From assembly GCA_964430565.1 (NCBI GenBank), contig CAYSFD010000034.1:1-53059 (forward strand): a stretch of DNA of 53,059 nucleotides, read 5' to 3'. The position numbers were made by a program, and so were the translations under genes. The notes under the pieces were generated by a model. The model saw nothing but the letters and a program-made list of their open reading frames with translations. It searched no databases and had not been told where the DNA came from. The DNA comes from VBDM01 sp964430565 (GTDB lineage: Bacteria; Pseudomonadota; Gammaproteobacteria; Burkholderiales; SG8-39). Positions within the stretch are counted from its first letter, which is position 1. Each line of letters opens with the position of its first letter. This document shows, piece after piece, positions 30,380-37,778 of the stretch.

Positions 30380-30865
30380 CTACCCGGTGCGCTTTCCGCC
30401 CCGGTCGCGCAGTTCGCGCGCCGCGTCACGCACCGCATCGATCATCTTGGTGTAACCGGTGCATCGGCACAGGTTGCCGGCGAGAGCATCCCGGATTTCA
30501 TCTGTCGTGGGTTCCGGAGTCTCGTCCAGCAACACCTTCGCCGCGAGGATCGCGCCCGGGCCGCAAAAACCGCATTGCAGCGCGGCGTGGTCCTCGAAAG
30601 CCTTTTGCAGGGGGTGCAGGCGATCGCGCGTGGCGAGCCCCTCGATGGTAACCACCTCCCGCCCCTCGGCCTGGCCCGCGAGCATCAGGCATGCATTGAC
30701 CGCATGGCCGTCAACGATCACCGTGCATGCGCCGCAGTCGCCCACGTCGCAGCCGAGCTTCGCGCCGGTCAGGTTGAAATGGGTGCGCAGCAGCACGAGC
30801 AGCGTGGTCTCCGGCGCGACCGACGCGCTGCGCGCCTCGCCGTTCACCTTGAGAGTCACTTCCAT
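30380..30865 (-). CDS. molybdenum hydroxylase 2Fe-2S subunit
   Basis: A 161-residue small subunit of a three-part Mo hydroxylase (CoxS/XdhC-like iron-sulfur type). All eight cluster Cys are present: plant-type site C39, C44, C47 and C59, and distal helical site C98, C101, C133 and C135 (Cys-Gly-Phe-Cys and Cys-Arg-Cys). It passes electrons from the Mo centre to FAD. Start ATG 30865 shares one base with the stop of the FAD subunit gene (TGATG), and the large subunit begins 20 bases after its stop, so the order is FAD, FeS, Mo in one transcript. Confidence 0.92.
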   Translation of the reverse strand: MEVTLKVNGEARSASVAPETTLLVLLRTHFNLTGAKLGCDVGDCGACTVIVDGHAVNACLMLAGQAEGREVVTIEGLATRDRLHPLQKAFEDHAALQCGFCGPGAILAAKVLLDETPEPTTDEIRDALAGNLCRCTGYTKMIDAVRDAARELRDRGGKRTG

Positions 30866-31746
30866 CAGCGCTTCCCCGCCGCCCGAGCGAGCGCGCAGGC
30901 CTTCTCCAGCGCGCGCCGGGTGAGCACCGCGATGAGCTCGCGCCGATAGTCGGCGGAGGCGCGAAAATCGCTGATCGGTTTCGCCTCGCCCGCGGCGATG
31001 CGCCCGGCTTCGGCCATCGCCTCGGGCGTCGCCGCGCGGCCCTCGAGATAAGCCTCCGCCTGCGGCGCGCGAATCACCGTCGGCGCGACCGCGCCGAGCG
31101 CAATGCGCGGCTCGACGAACCGCGGTTTGTCTCCGTTCAACCACAGGCTCGCCGCGACGTTGACCAGCGCAAGCGCCTGGCCCTTGCGCAGCCCGAACTT
31201 CTGGAACGATGTGGGCTTGCCCAGGTTCTTCTTGGGGATGAGGATTTCGATCAGCAGCTCCTCGGGCTTGAGGACGGTCTTGCGAGGCCCGGTGAAGAAA
31301 TCGGCGAGCGACAACCGGCGCTCTCCTGCGGGCCCCAGCATCATCACCTGTGCTTCCAGCGCGATCAACGCCGGGCCGCTGTCTAGCGAGGGCACCGCGG
31401 TCGCGAGGTTGCCGCCCAGCGTTCCGAGATTGCGCGTCTGCACGGCGCCGATGGTGTGCGCCGCATCGACCAGCGCCGGAAAGAGCTCCTGGATGATCGG
31501 CGAGCGCATGATCTCGGTGTGTGTGGCGAGCGCCCCGATCGCCAGGCCATCGTCGCGCAACTCGATGCCCTTCAAATCCGGGGCGCGCGAGATGTCCACC
31601 ACGATCCGCGGAGTCTCCGGCGCGAATTTGAGATCGGCCAGGAGATCGGTGCCGCCCGCGATCAATCTGGCCGAGGGACCATGCTCGGCAAGCAGCGCCA
31701 CCGCGTGCTGCGCATCCCTGGCGGCCACGAACTCGAACGCCTTCAT
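30865..31746 (-). CDS. molybdenum hydroxylase FAD-binding subunit
   Basis: A 293-residue medium subunit (CoxM/XdhB type). FAD-binding motifs are visible: Ile-Ala-Gly-Gly-Thr-Asp-Leu-Leu (about 32-39) and Gly-Thr-Leu-Gly-Gly-Asn-Leu-Ala-Thr-Ala (about 106-115), with the C-terminal CO_deh_flav_C domain after residue 175. ATG 31746 is preferred over a Met six codons upstream because AAGGAGA stands directly before it. It is first in the oxidoreductase set, 87 bases after the TRAP large permease gene on the same strand. Confidence 0.91.
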   Translation of the reverse strand: MKAFEFVAARDAQHAVALLAEHGPSARLIAGGTDLLADLKFAPETPRIVVDISRAPDLKGIELRDDGLAIGALATHTEIMRSPIIQELFPALVDAAHTIGAVQTRNLGTLGGNLATAVPSLDSGPALIALEAQVMMLGPAGERRLSLADFFTGPRKTVLKPEELLIEILIPKKNLGKPTSFQKFGLRKGQALALVNVAASLWLNGDKPRFVEPRIALGAVAPTVIRAPQAEAYLEGRAATPEAMAEAGRIAAGEAKPISDFRASADYRRELIAVLTRRALEKACALARAAGKR

Positions 31747-31833
31747 TCTCCTTCCCGCCTCCACCCTTTCGTCGATGAAATACTACACCGGCAGCGGCGC
31801 GGGGTCGTTGTACTTCTTGTTACGGACTTCCGG

Positions 31834-33180
31834 TCACCGGCCGATCGCCATCCCGACCTCCGGCAGCCAGGTCGCGAGCCGGGGGTAGACAGCGATCACG
31901 ACGACCGCGCCCAGCAGGCAGATCCAGTACGGAATGGAGCCTTGGAAGATTTCGCCCACCGTGGCCTCCCCCGGCAGCGCCGCCTTCACGGTGAAAACGA
32001 GCATCCCGAACGGGGGCGTCAACAGCCCGCATTCGATCGCGAGGATGCCGAGGATCGCGAATGCGAGCGGATCGAAGCCGAGCGCCATCGCGACCGGCCC
32101 GAACACCGGAACGGTCAACAGGATGATCGAGATCGAGTCGATCAGGCAGCCGAGCACGAACCAGATCGCAACCATGATCGCGAGCACGCCGAACGGACCG
32201 AGACCCGATGCGATGAAGAGCTCCTTGGCCGCCGCGGTGAGCCCGGTCATCGACAGCACGCGCGAATAGAGCTGGGCGCAGAAGAGCAGCAGGAGCAGTG
32301 GGGCTGAGGTGCGGCCAACCGAAAGCACGATCTCGAACAGCTCCTTCGCCCTGAGTCCTTTCCAGAGGGCGAGCAGCAGCGCGAGCGTGGCGCCCACGCC
32401 GGCGCCTTCGGTCGGCGTGAAGAATCCCAGCCAGATACCCCCGAGCGTTGCCGCGACGAGCGCCAGGACGAGCAGCGTGCTCACCAGCACCTCCCGGAAC
32501 TCCGCGCTGTCGAGCTCCATTTCCGGCGGTGCACTGGCCTCCGCCGCAGCGCCTATGCCCACCCGGTGCGGCTGCAGCCATGCCACTCCGAGGATGTAAG
32601 CGCAATAGAAGGCGACGACGACGAAACCCGGAATGATCCCGGCGATGAAGATCTTGCCGATCGCCTGTTCGGTCAGCACGCCCCACACGATCATCAGCAC
32701 CGAGGGCGGGATCAGCATGCCGAGGCAGGCGCTGCCCGCGATGCAGCCGAGGGCGAATTTGCGTTCGTAGCCGTAGCGCTTCATCTCCGGGTAGGCGATC
32801 CTGGAGAACGCCGCGGCGGCGGCGATCGAAACCCCGGTCACGAACGCGAACACCGCGTTCGCGAACACGGTCGCGATCGCGAGCCGTCCCGGCAACCAGC
32901 GGGAGAGGCGGTTGATGAGCGCGAAGAGGTCGCGCGCCGCGCCGCATTTGGCGAGAAAGTCGCCCATCAGCATGAACAGCGGAATGACGGCGAACACGTA
33001 GTCGCGCAACGCCTCGTACGCGGTATTGGCGATGAAGTTGCGCACGATGATCATGTCGCCCTGCATCATGTAGATGCCGGCGACCGCGCCGATGCCGAGC
33101 GCCACCGCGACGTGCACGCCCGCGAACACCATCGCGAGCATGATCACGAGCAGCCCGATCATTTCCCCGGTGTCGAACAT
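31834..33180 (-). CDS. dctM: TRAP transporter large permease (DctM family)
   Basis: A 448-residue polytopic protein with about 12-13 membrane segments, the usual DctM size. Landmarks: Met-Gly-Asp-Phe-Leu-Ala-Lys-Cys-Gly (about 92-100), Gly-Ser-Ala-Cys-Leu-Gly-Met-Leu-Ile-Pro-Pro-Ser (about 150-161), and Leu-Leu-Thr-Pro-Pro-Phe-Gly-Met near the C terminus. A longer hydrophilic loop occurs around residues 215-235. It is the sodium-coupled transmembrane channel for the solute delivered by the DctP protein. The small permease gene ends 45 bases upstream and the Mo hydroxylase genes follow. Confidence 0.93.
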   Translation of the reverse strand: MFDTGEMIGLLVIMLAMVFAGVHVAVALGIGAVAGIYMMQGDMIIVRNFIANTAYEALRDYVFAVIPLFMLMGDFLAKCGAARDLFALINRLSRWLPGRLAIATVFANAVFAFVTGVSIAAAAAFSRIAYPEMKRYGYERKFALGCIAGSACLGMLIPPSVLMIVWGVLTEQAIGKIFIAGIIPGFVVVAFYCAYILGVAWLQPHRVGIGAAAEASAPPEMELDSAEFREVLVSTLLVLALVAATLGGIWLGFFTPTEGAGVGATLALLLALWKGLRAKELFEIVLSVGRTSAPLLLLLFCAQLYSRVLSMTGLTAAAKELFIASGLGPFGVLAIMVAIWFVLGCLIDSISIILLTVPVFGPVAMALGFDPLAFAILGILAIECGLLTPPFGMLVFTVKAALPGEATVGEIFQGSIPYWICLLGAVVVIAVYPRLATWLPEVGMAIGR

Positions 33181-33225
33181 GAGCGCCTTTTCGAGTCAGC
33201 GAGAGGACGGCCGGACGCGCCGCCG

Positions 33226-33765
33226 CTACGCGATCCGCTCTTCGAGCTTGAGCTCCGACGCGAGTGGAGCGGGCGGCTTTCCCGAGATGAGCGCGCGCAG
33301 GCGCTCGATCGCGAGCAGCAGGTAATTGCAGGCCGCGAGGAAGCTCCCGATCAGGACCAGAAAGCGCGCCGGCCACACCGGCACGCGCAGCGCGCCTTCG
33401 CCCTCGAATTCGTTCGAGCGCCAGGAGTGGAGGGCGGGATCGACGCTGCCCCAGCAGACGAGCGCGAAAAATGCGATCCCGAGCAGCGCCCCGAACACGT
33501 CGCACGCGCGCTGCACGCGGCCAGGGAGATGCGTGTGCACCGCGTCCACCCAGATCATGCCGCCGCTGCGGATCGCGTAGGCCGCCTGCAGCCACAGGAT
33601 CATGACGATCGAGCCCGACACGATCTCGGGGGTGCCCTTCACCGGGCTGTTGAAGACGACGCGGCCGATCACATCCGCGCAGACGAGGAAGCACAGCAGG
33701 AACGCGAGCACCGCCGCGATCGTCAGCAGCGCGCGCGCGATCCAGTCGTTCAGGCGCAGCAGCAC
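33226..33765 (-). CDS. dctQ: TRAP transporter small permease (DctQ family)
   Basis: A 179-residue protein with four hydrophobic segments (about 12-33, 50-65, 88-105 and 130-155), the DctQ topology. Typical positions include Asp-Val-Ile-Gly-Arg-Val-Val-Phe, a Gly-Thr-Pro-Glu-Ile turn and Arg-Val-Pro-Val-Trp-Pro-Ala-Arg before the last segment. It pairs with the large permease 45 bases downstream. The binding-protein gene ends 78 bases upstream. Confidence 0.9.
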   Translation of the reverse strand: MLLRLNDWIARALLTIAAVLAFLLCFLVCADVIGRVVFNSPVKGTPEIVSGSIVMILWLQAAYAIRSGGMIWVDAVHTHLPGRVQRACDVFGALLGIAFFALVCWGSVDPALHSWRSNEFEGEGALRVPVWPARFLVLIGSFLAACNYLLLAIERLRALISGKPPAPLASELKLEERIA

Positions 33766-33843
33766 TTTATTGCGGGATGAGGGTGAAGGGAAAGCGTGTG
33801 AGCCGCGCCCTGAACAGAAAGGGCTCGACTTACGACTTACGCT

Positions 33844-34911
33844 TTACTTCACTTGATAGCGCACCGGCCACTTGTGGCCGAGCTTTTCCGCTTCCTCCAG
33901 CGCGAGCTTGAGCACCTGGCTCGCGGGCAGCCCCGCCTTGTCGAGCTCGGTCGCCTTTTCCTGCGGCCAGCCCTTGAGCGAGTTCGCCCAGTCGACGCGC
34001 ACCGAGTTCGGCAGCTGCTTCACTATCGCGCCGGCCTTGCGCAGCTGCTCCATCTGCTTCGGATAGTTCTCCTCGTTCACCGTGCCGGTAAGCACCTCGT
34101 ACTCGCGGCCGACCTGGAGGATGATGTCCTGCACTTCTTTCGGCAGTTTGGCGAAGCGCGCCTTGTTCATGGTCAGTCCGTGCCAGGTGATCGCCCCGAA
34201 GCCGATCTCGGTGTAGTACTTGCCGACCTCGTGCAGCTTGAAATTGACGTAGCCCGACGGGAACATGATCCAGCCGTTGTAGACGCCCGTCTGCATCGAG
34301 GTGTAGGCCTCGGGCAGCGACGACTGCACCGGGGTCGCGCCGGCGTACTCGAGCCATTTCAGGTTGAGTCCGGCCCCGGCGAGCTTGCGGCCCTTGAGGT
34401 CCGCGACCTTGTTCCACTCGAAGGAAGTGCCGAGGTTGTAGCCGTTGTCGGCGATGAGCGCGATCAGCTGCTGGTTGAACTTGTCCTCCAGTACCTTGCT
34501 CATGTAGGGGACCTTGTCGTACACCGCCCGCGCGATCTTCACGCTCATCACCGGGCTCATGGTGCCGAAGGGCAGCATCACCTGGAAGGGGTGCAGCGGC
34601 AGGTTGGACGGCTCGAAGCCGAAGTTGTAGCCGCCGATGTCGATGATCCCGGACTGCACGCCTTCCAGCGTGTCGGCGACCTTGACCATCGCGCCGCCGT
34701 AGCCCTCGATGAACTCGACCTTGTGCTGGGTGCGGGCGGCGACGCGCTTCGACACCTCCGGCACGAAGAAATTCTGCATCAGGTTGACGTAGGTGTTGGC
34801 CGGCGGATGGCCGGAGGCGATGCGCAGCTTGATGTTTTCGGCGCGCACGGCGGCGCTCCAGGTCGTGAATACCAGCGCGGCCGCACCGGCCGCTAGAACG
34901 AACCGTTTCAT
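33844..34911 (-). CDS. dctP: TRAP transporter periplasmic binding protein (DctP family)
   Basis: A 355-residue protein with a signal peptide (about 1-24, ending Ala-Val-Arg-Ala) and mature start Glu-Asn-Ile-Lys-Leu-Arg-Ile-Ala. The DctP pattern includes Gly-Val-Gln-Ser-Gly-Ile-Ile-Asp-Ile-Gly, Leu-Lys-Gly-Arg-Lys-Leu-Ala-Gly, and Ser-Met-Gln-Thr-Gly-Val-Tyr-Asn-Gly-Trp before the ligand cleft. It captures an organic acid in the periplasm for DctQM. The open frame begins further upstream, but Met at 34911 places the signal peptide first and is preceded by GGAGGGGG. It heads the probable seven-gene transporter and hydroxylase set. Confidence 0.9.
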   Translation of the reverse strand: MKRFVLAAGAAALVFTTWSAAVRAENIKLRIASGHPPANTYVNLMQNFFVPEVSKRVAARTQHKVEFIEGYGGAMVKVADTLEGVQSGIIDIGGYNFGFEPSNLPLHPFQVMLPFGTMSPVMSVKIARAVYDKVPYMSKVLEDKFNQQLIALIADNGYNLGTSFEWNKVADLKGRKLAGAGLNLKWLEYAGATPVQSSLPEAYTSMQTGVYNGWIMFPSGYVNFKLHEVGKYYTEIGFGAITWHGLTMNKARFAKLPKEVQDIILQVGREYEVLTGTVNEENYPKQMEQLRKAGAIVKQLPNSVRVDWANSLKGWPQEKATELDKAGLPASQVLKLALEEAEKLGHKWPVRYQVK

Positions 34912-35043
34912 GCCCCCTCCCGAAGTGTGAATTGAACGGACGGAATCCCCGCGCTGATGTTCCGCATTCTTCCTGTCAGTGTCAATAGCGCACTGCGGCA
35001 ACCCTGCGTGTGCCTCAACCGAGCTCGTCGATCGAGCGTGGCC

Positions 35044-35214
35044 AGCTCTTTTTTTGAGGAGCCGCGAGCGTGCCGTTCGGAAAATCCAGCGCCGCAAGGG
35101 CTGGGGCTCGCGCTGGTGAGGCAGATTGCGCAGCGCCACGGGGGCGAGGCGCGCTGCGCGCCGCAAAGTGAAAAGGGCAACTGCTTCGTCGTGGTTCTGC
35201 CGTCAGGACGCTGA
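35044..35214 (+). pseudogene. remnant of a sensor histidine kinase C terminus
   Basis: The last 50 codons of a short rightward frame read Gln-Gly-Leu-Gly-Leu-Ala-Leu-Val-Arg-Gln-Ile-Ala-Gln-Arg-His-Gly-Gly, the G2-box helix of a HATPase_c domain, and end Asn-Cys-Phe-Val-Val-Val-Leu-Pro, as kinases do. The preceding residues still echo a Phe-Glu-Pro box, but no N box, H box or dimerisation domain lies upstream: the space to 34912 is the DctP promoter region. It is a truncated relic with no plausible start. Confidence 0.65.
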
Positions 35215-35664
35215 GCTGCGTGGGCGTGAACCTCTCAGCGGCTTCGACAGCCGGCCAGGTCGCTTTCGGCCTCGCTGATCGAATCCGCGATAAGGAGACA
35301 GTCGTTTGAGCTTGCGGCCCTTGGTTGTGAATTTGACGACGAGTATGTGGCGACCAAGGAGCTTTCGCACATTTTCGGCGGCTTCTCGGCGCTTGAAGAG
35401 AGTGCCCCCACCCGGGTCGTTCATGACGAAGGCATCGCCTGAAACGTCGTAATAAAGAATGAACCTGCGGCTGAACTCGGATGTAAGCATATAGCGCACA
35501 GGATTCTCCGAATCGCGCACGCGACGATTGAGCTCTCGAATCCAGACCGACGAAAGCTCGTCGCGCACCCGGCGGGTCCGAGGTCGAGCGAGGCGGACAC
35601 CAGTCCCGCCGGAGGACCGTCCGCGTACTTTGGATGCACTACGCTTACTCATAGGGTGAGTCAA
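35203..35664 (-). CDS. uncharacterised basic protein linked to a toxin-antitoxin pair
   Basis: A 153-residue Arg/Lys-rich protein I do not recognise. The first 40 and last 30 residues are basic and probably disordered. The centre (about 57-125) looks folded: Tyr-Met-Leu-Thr-Ser-Glu-Phe-Ser-Arg-Arg-Phe, a Leu-Tyr-Tyr-Asp-Val strand, Asn-Asp-Pro-Gly-Gly-Gly-Thr-Leu-Phe, a Lys/Arg helix and His-Ile-Leu-Val-Val-Lys-Phe. It starts 16 bases after the vapC-like stop on the same strand, so it may be the third gene of that operon. Its last codons overlap the end of the opposite-strand kinase remnant. Met5 (35652) is an alternative start. No function is proposed. Confidence 0.6.
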   Translation of the reverse strand: MTHPMSKRSASKVRGRSSGGTGVRLARPRTRRVRDELSSVWIRELNRRVRDSENPVRYMLTSEFSRRFILYYDVSGDAFVMNDPGGGTLFKRREAAENVRKLLGRHILVVKFTTKGRKLKRLSPYRGFDQRGRKRPGRLSKPLRGSRPRSSAS

Positions 35665-35680
35665 CTACCGGTGAAGTGGA

Positions 35681-36142
35681 TCACCCGGTCAACAGCGGCA
35701 GCTTCGCGGAGCGCGCGGCCCTGATCAAAGCCGCGTCGAGCGTCGCGAGCGGCAACTTGCGGCGGCGGGCGAGTTCGAAATAAACGGCATCGTAGGGCGT
35801 AAGTTCGTGAGCGGCCGCCAATTCTCCCAATTCAACCACCGGCGGCATTTCGTAGTCGACTCGCAGCGGCAGGCCGCCGGCGTTGGCCAGCACGATGCGA
35901 CGTTGCTCGCCGGTCATTCGTTTCCGGCGTTCGGCATTCATCACCGAGCTGACAAACTCCGCCCGCCACAACGACGGAACCCATACTTCGGACCCGGCCA
36001 GCGCGCGGCTGAGCCGATCGCAGAACTGGTTCGCCTCATCCTTGATGTACCAAGGAAGGCACACCGAACAGTCGACAACGAACGCGCCCGGGAGATAAGC
36101 CGCTGCCGGCTCGCGCAGGCGCAGACCGCGCCGCGGTCTCAC
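35681..36142 (-). CDS. VapC-like PIN domain toxin
   Basis: A 153-residue PIN-domain protein. The acidic metal-binding quartet is visible: D24 in Val-Val-Asp-Cys-Ser, E62 in Trp-Arg-Ala-Glu-Phe, D118 in Thr-Pro-Tyr-Asp-Ala-Val-Tyr and D136 in Ala-Thr-Leu-Asp-Ala. Such proteins are Mg-dependent ribonucleases that cut tRNA or rRNA when freed from their antitoxin. The GTG start at 36142 shares a base with the TAG of the antitoxin gene, so expression is coupled. About 20 residues precede the PIN fold, so a later start is possible, though no better one was found. Confidence 0.88.
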   Translation of the reverse strand: MRPRRGLRLREPAAAYLPGAFVVDCSVCLPWYIKDEANQFCDRLSRALAGSEVWVPSLWRAEFVSSVMNAERRKRMTGEQRRIVLANAGGLPLRVDYEMPPVVELGELAAAHELTPYDAVYFELARRRKLPLATLDAALIRAARSAKLPLLTG

Positions 36143-36384
36143 TACCGGCGGCCTTCCTCGATCAATTCCCTGATCGGGATCCCTCCAAGCGTAATCCCCG
36201 CTCTAATGCGCTTCATCTCCGCGAGGATCTGATCGCCCGTCCGCGTATCGCGCACACGCTTCGCGGGCGACAGCACTGCGACCGGCGCACCGTGGCGCGT
36301 GATGGTCACGATTTCGCCGTGCTCGACCTCGTCGAGCAACCGGGACAACTGGGTTTTGGCTTGGAATGCGCCGACGGTTTTCAT
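36142..36384 (-). CDS. Phd/YefM-type antitoxin
   Basis: An 80-residue protein with the prevent-host-death N terminus: Met-Lys-Thr-Val-Gly-Ala-Phe-Gln-Ala-Lys-Thr-Gln-Leu-Ser-Arg-Leu-Leu (1-17), then Ile-Thr-Arg-His-Gly-Ala-Pro-Val-Ala-Val-Leu (about 31-41). The N-terminal half forms the DNA-binding dimer and the C-terminal tail should neutralise the PIN toxin. It starts behind GGGAGGCG. A perfect palindrome lies 14 bases upstream and is the likely autoregulatory operator. The first gene of the pair, it overlaps the toxin by one base. Confidence 0.88.
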   Translation of the reverse strand: MKTVGAFQAKTQLSRLLDEVEHGEIVTITRHGAPVAVLSPAKRVRDTRTGDQILAEMKRIRAGITLGGIPIRELIEEGRR

Positions 36385-36397
36385 ACGCGCCTCCCCG

Positions 36398-36422
36398 AAC
36401 TGGTCAACCAGTTTGCAGTATA
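36398..36422 (-). promoter_or_regulatory. toxin-antitoxin promoter and palindromic operator
   Basis: A perfect inverted repeat AACTGGT-CA-ACCAGTT spans 36398-36413. Immediately upstream in the gene's direction is TATACT (complement of 36417-36422), a good -10 box, so the palindrome would cover the transcription start. Binding of the Phd-like protein there would repress its own operon, as in other Phd/YefM systems. No good -35 was found at 16-18 bp. Confidence 0.55.
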
Positions 36423-36475
36423 GCCCACAGTCCCCACTTCGTGGCCCGACAACCCGCTCGCGAAGCAGTGTGGCA

Positions 36476-37777
36476 CTAAGGAAGCGCCATCGTCTTCCTG
36501 TCGTAGACGAGCGATACCGCGGCATCCGGCGGGATAGTCGGCACGCCCGATTCCCACTCCCGGTAGCGCGTGCGCATCGCCTCGAGTCGCGCGGCCTCGC
36601 GGCGGCCTAGGTTGGCGCGCTCTCGCGCGTCTTTAGCCAGGTCGAACAGGAACTCGTTTCCCTCGAGCGAGAGGTACTTCCAGTTGCCCGCGCGCATCGC
36701 TTTCTGGTCGCGGTATTTCATGCGCCAGAACAGCTCGCGCTCGATTGTGTTCGACGGATCCTGAAGAACATTCAGCAGAGAAATTCCATCAAGCGGATAG
36801 TCGGCATGCGCCGCCACGCCGGCGGCGTGGAGAAACGTCGCGGCCCAGTCCATGGTGATCGCGAGCTGGTCGGAGACGCGCCCGGCCGGGACGCGAGCCG
36901 GCCAGCGCGCGATCAGCGGCACGCGGATCCCGCCTTCGAGCAGGTCCATCTTGCCTCCGACCAGCGGCCAGTTGTCGGAGAAGCGCTCGCCGCCGTTGTC
37001 GCTGGTGAAGACGACCAGGGTGTTCTCGTCTGCTCCGGCGCGCCCGAGTGCATCGAAAATCGCCGCTATGCCCTCGTCCATGTGGCGGATCATGGTGCGG
37101 TAAGTCTCGACCGAGCCGCCGTCGAGGTGCGGGATCGCCTTGTGGATTCGCGCCGACTCGGCCTCGTCCGCGCGCGTCTCCCAGGGCCAGTGCGGCGCCG
37201 TGTAGTGCAGCGAGAGCAGAAACGGCGTCTTCGCGGCGCGCTGCCGCTCGATGAACTCAACCGCGCGCCGCGAAAGGATGTCGGTGAGATAGCCCTTCAG
37301 CTGCACTTCCTTTTCGCCCTCGTTCAGGTCGTGGACGCCGGCGGGATCGCAGTGGGTGAAGTAATCCACGCCTCCCGCCAGAACGCCGAAGAATTCCTGG
37401 TAGCCGCTCTTCAACGGTCCGAAGGCGGGAGGGAAACCGAGGTGCCATTTGCCGATGAGCGCCGTGGCGTATCCGGCGCCACGCAAGAGCGAAGGCAGCG
37501 TCGGGTGTTCGGGCGGGAGGCCGAGCACGGCGCTGCCGCGCGCGCGGCTCGCAATCGGCTCATCGGCGCCCGCGCGCAGCCGATATTGCCACCGGCCGGT
37601 CATCAGCGCGAAGCGGGTCGGCGAGCACACCGGCGAGTTGGCGTAGGCGTCGGTGAAGCGCAGACCCTCGGCCGCCATGCGGTCGAGCGCGGGCGAGACC
37701 GACGCCCGGCCGCCGTAGCAGCCGAGGTCGGCGAAGCCGAGGTCGTCGGCCAGGATGAAAACGAAGTTCGGCTGCAC
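36476..37777 (-). CDS. sulfatase (arylsulfatase family)
   Basis: A 433-residue type I sulfatase. The N terminus has Ala-Asp-Asp-Leu-Gly-Phe (10-15; Asp metal ligands) and the formylglycine motif Cys-Ser-Pro-Thr-Arg at 51-55. Later come Gly-Lys-Trp-His-Leu-Gly (about 106-111), His-Trp-Pro-Trp and Thr-Ser-Asp-Asn-Gly-Gly (about 252-257). It would hydrolyse a sulfate ester after Cys51 is converted by a formylglycine-generating enzyme not seen here. The chain begins directly with the catalytic fold, with no signal peptide, so it appears cytoplasmic, unlike most arylsulfatases. GTG 37777 lies one base after the stop of the Bug gene, which implies coupling. Confidence 0.9.
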   Translation of the reverse strand: MQPNFVFILADDLGFADLGCYGGRASVSPALDRMAAEGLRFTDAYANSPVCSPTRFALMTGRWQYRLRAGADEPIASRARGSAVLGLPPEHPTLPSLLRGAGYATALIGKWHLGFPPAFGPLKSGYQEFFGVLAGGVDYFTHCDPAGVHDLNEGEKEVQLKGYLTDILSRRAVEFIERQRAAKTPFLLSLHYTAPHWPWETRADEAESARIHKAIPHLDGGSVETYRTMIRHMDEGIAAIFDALGRAGADENTLVVFTSDNGGERFSDNWPLVGGKMDLLEGGIRVPLIARWPARVPAGRVSDQLAITMDWAATFLHAAGVAAHADYPLDGISLLNVLQDPSNTIERELFWRMKYRDQKAMRAGNWKYLSLEGNEFLFDLAKDARERANLGRREAARLEAMRTRYREWESGVPTIPPDAAVSLVYDRKTMALP

Positions 37778-37778
37778 C

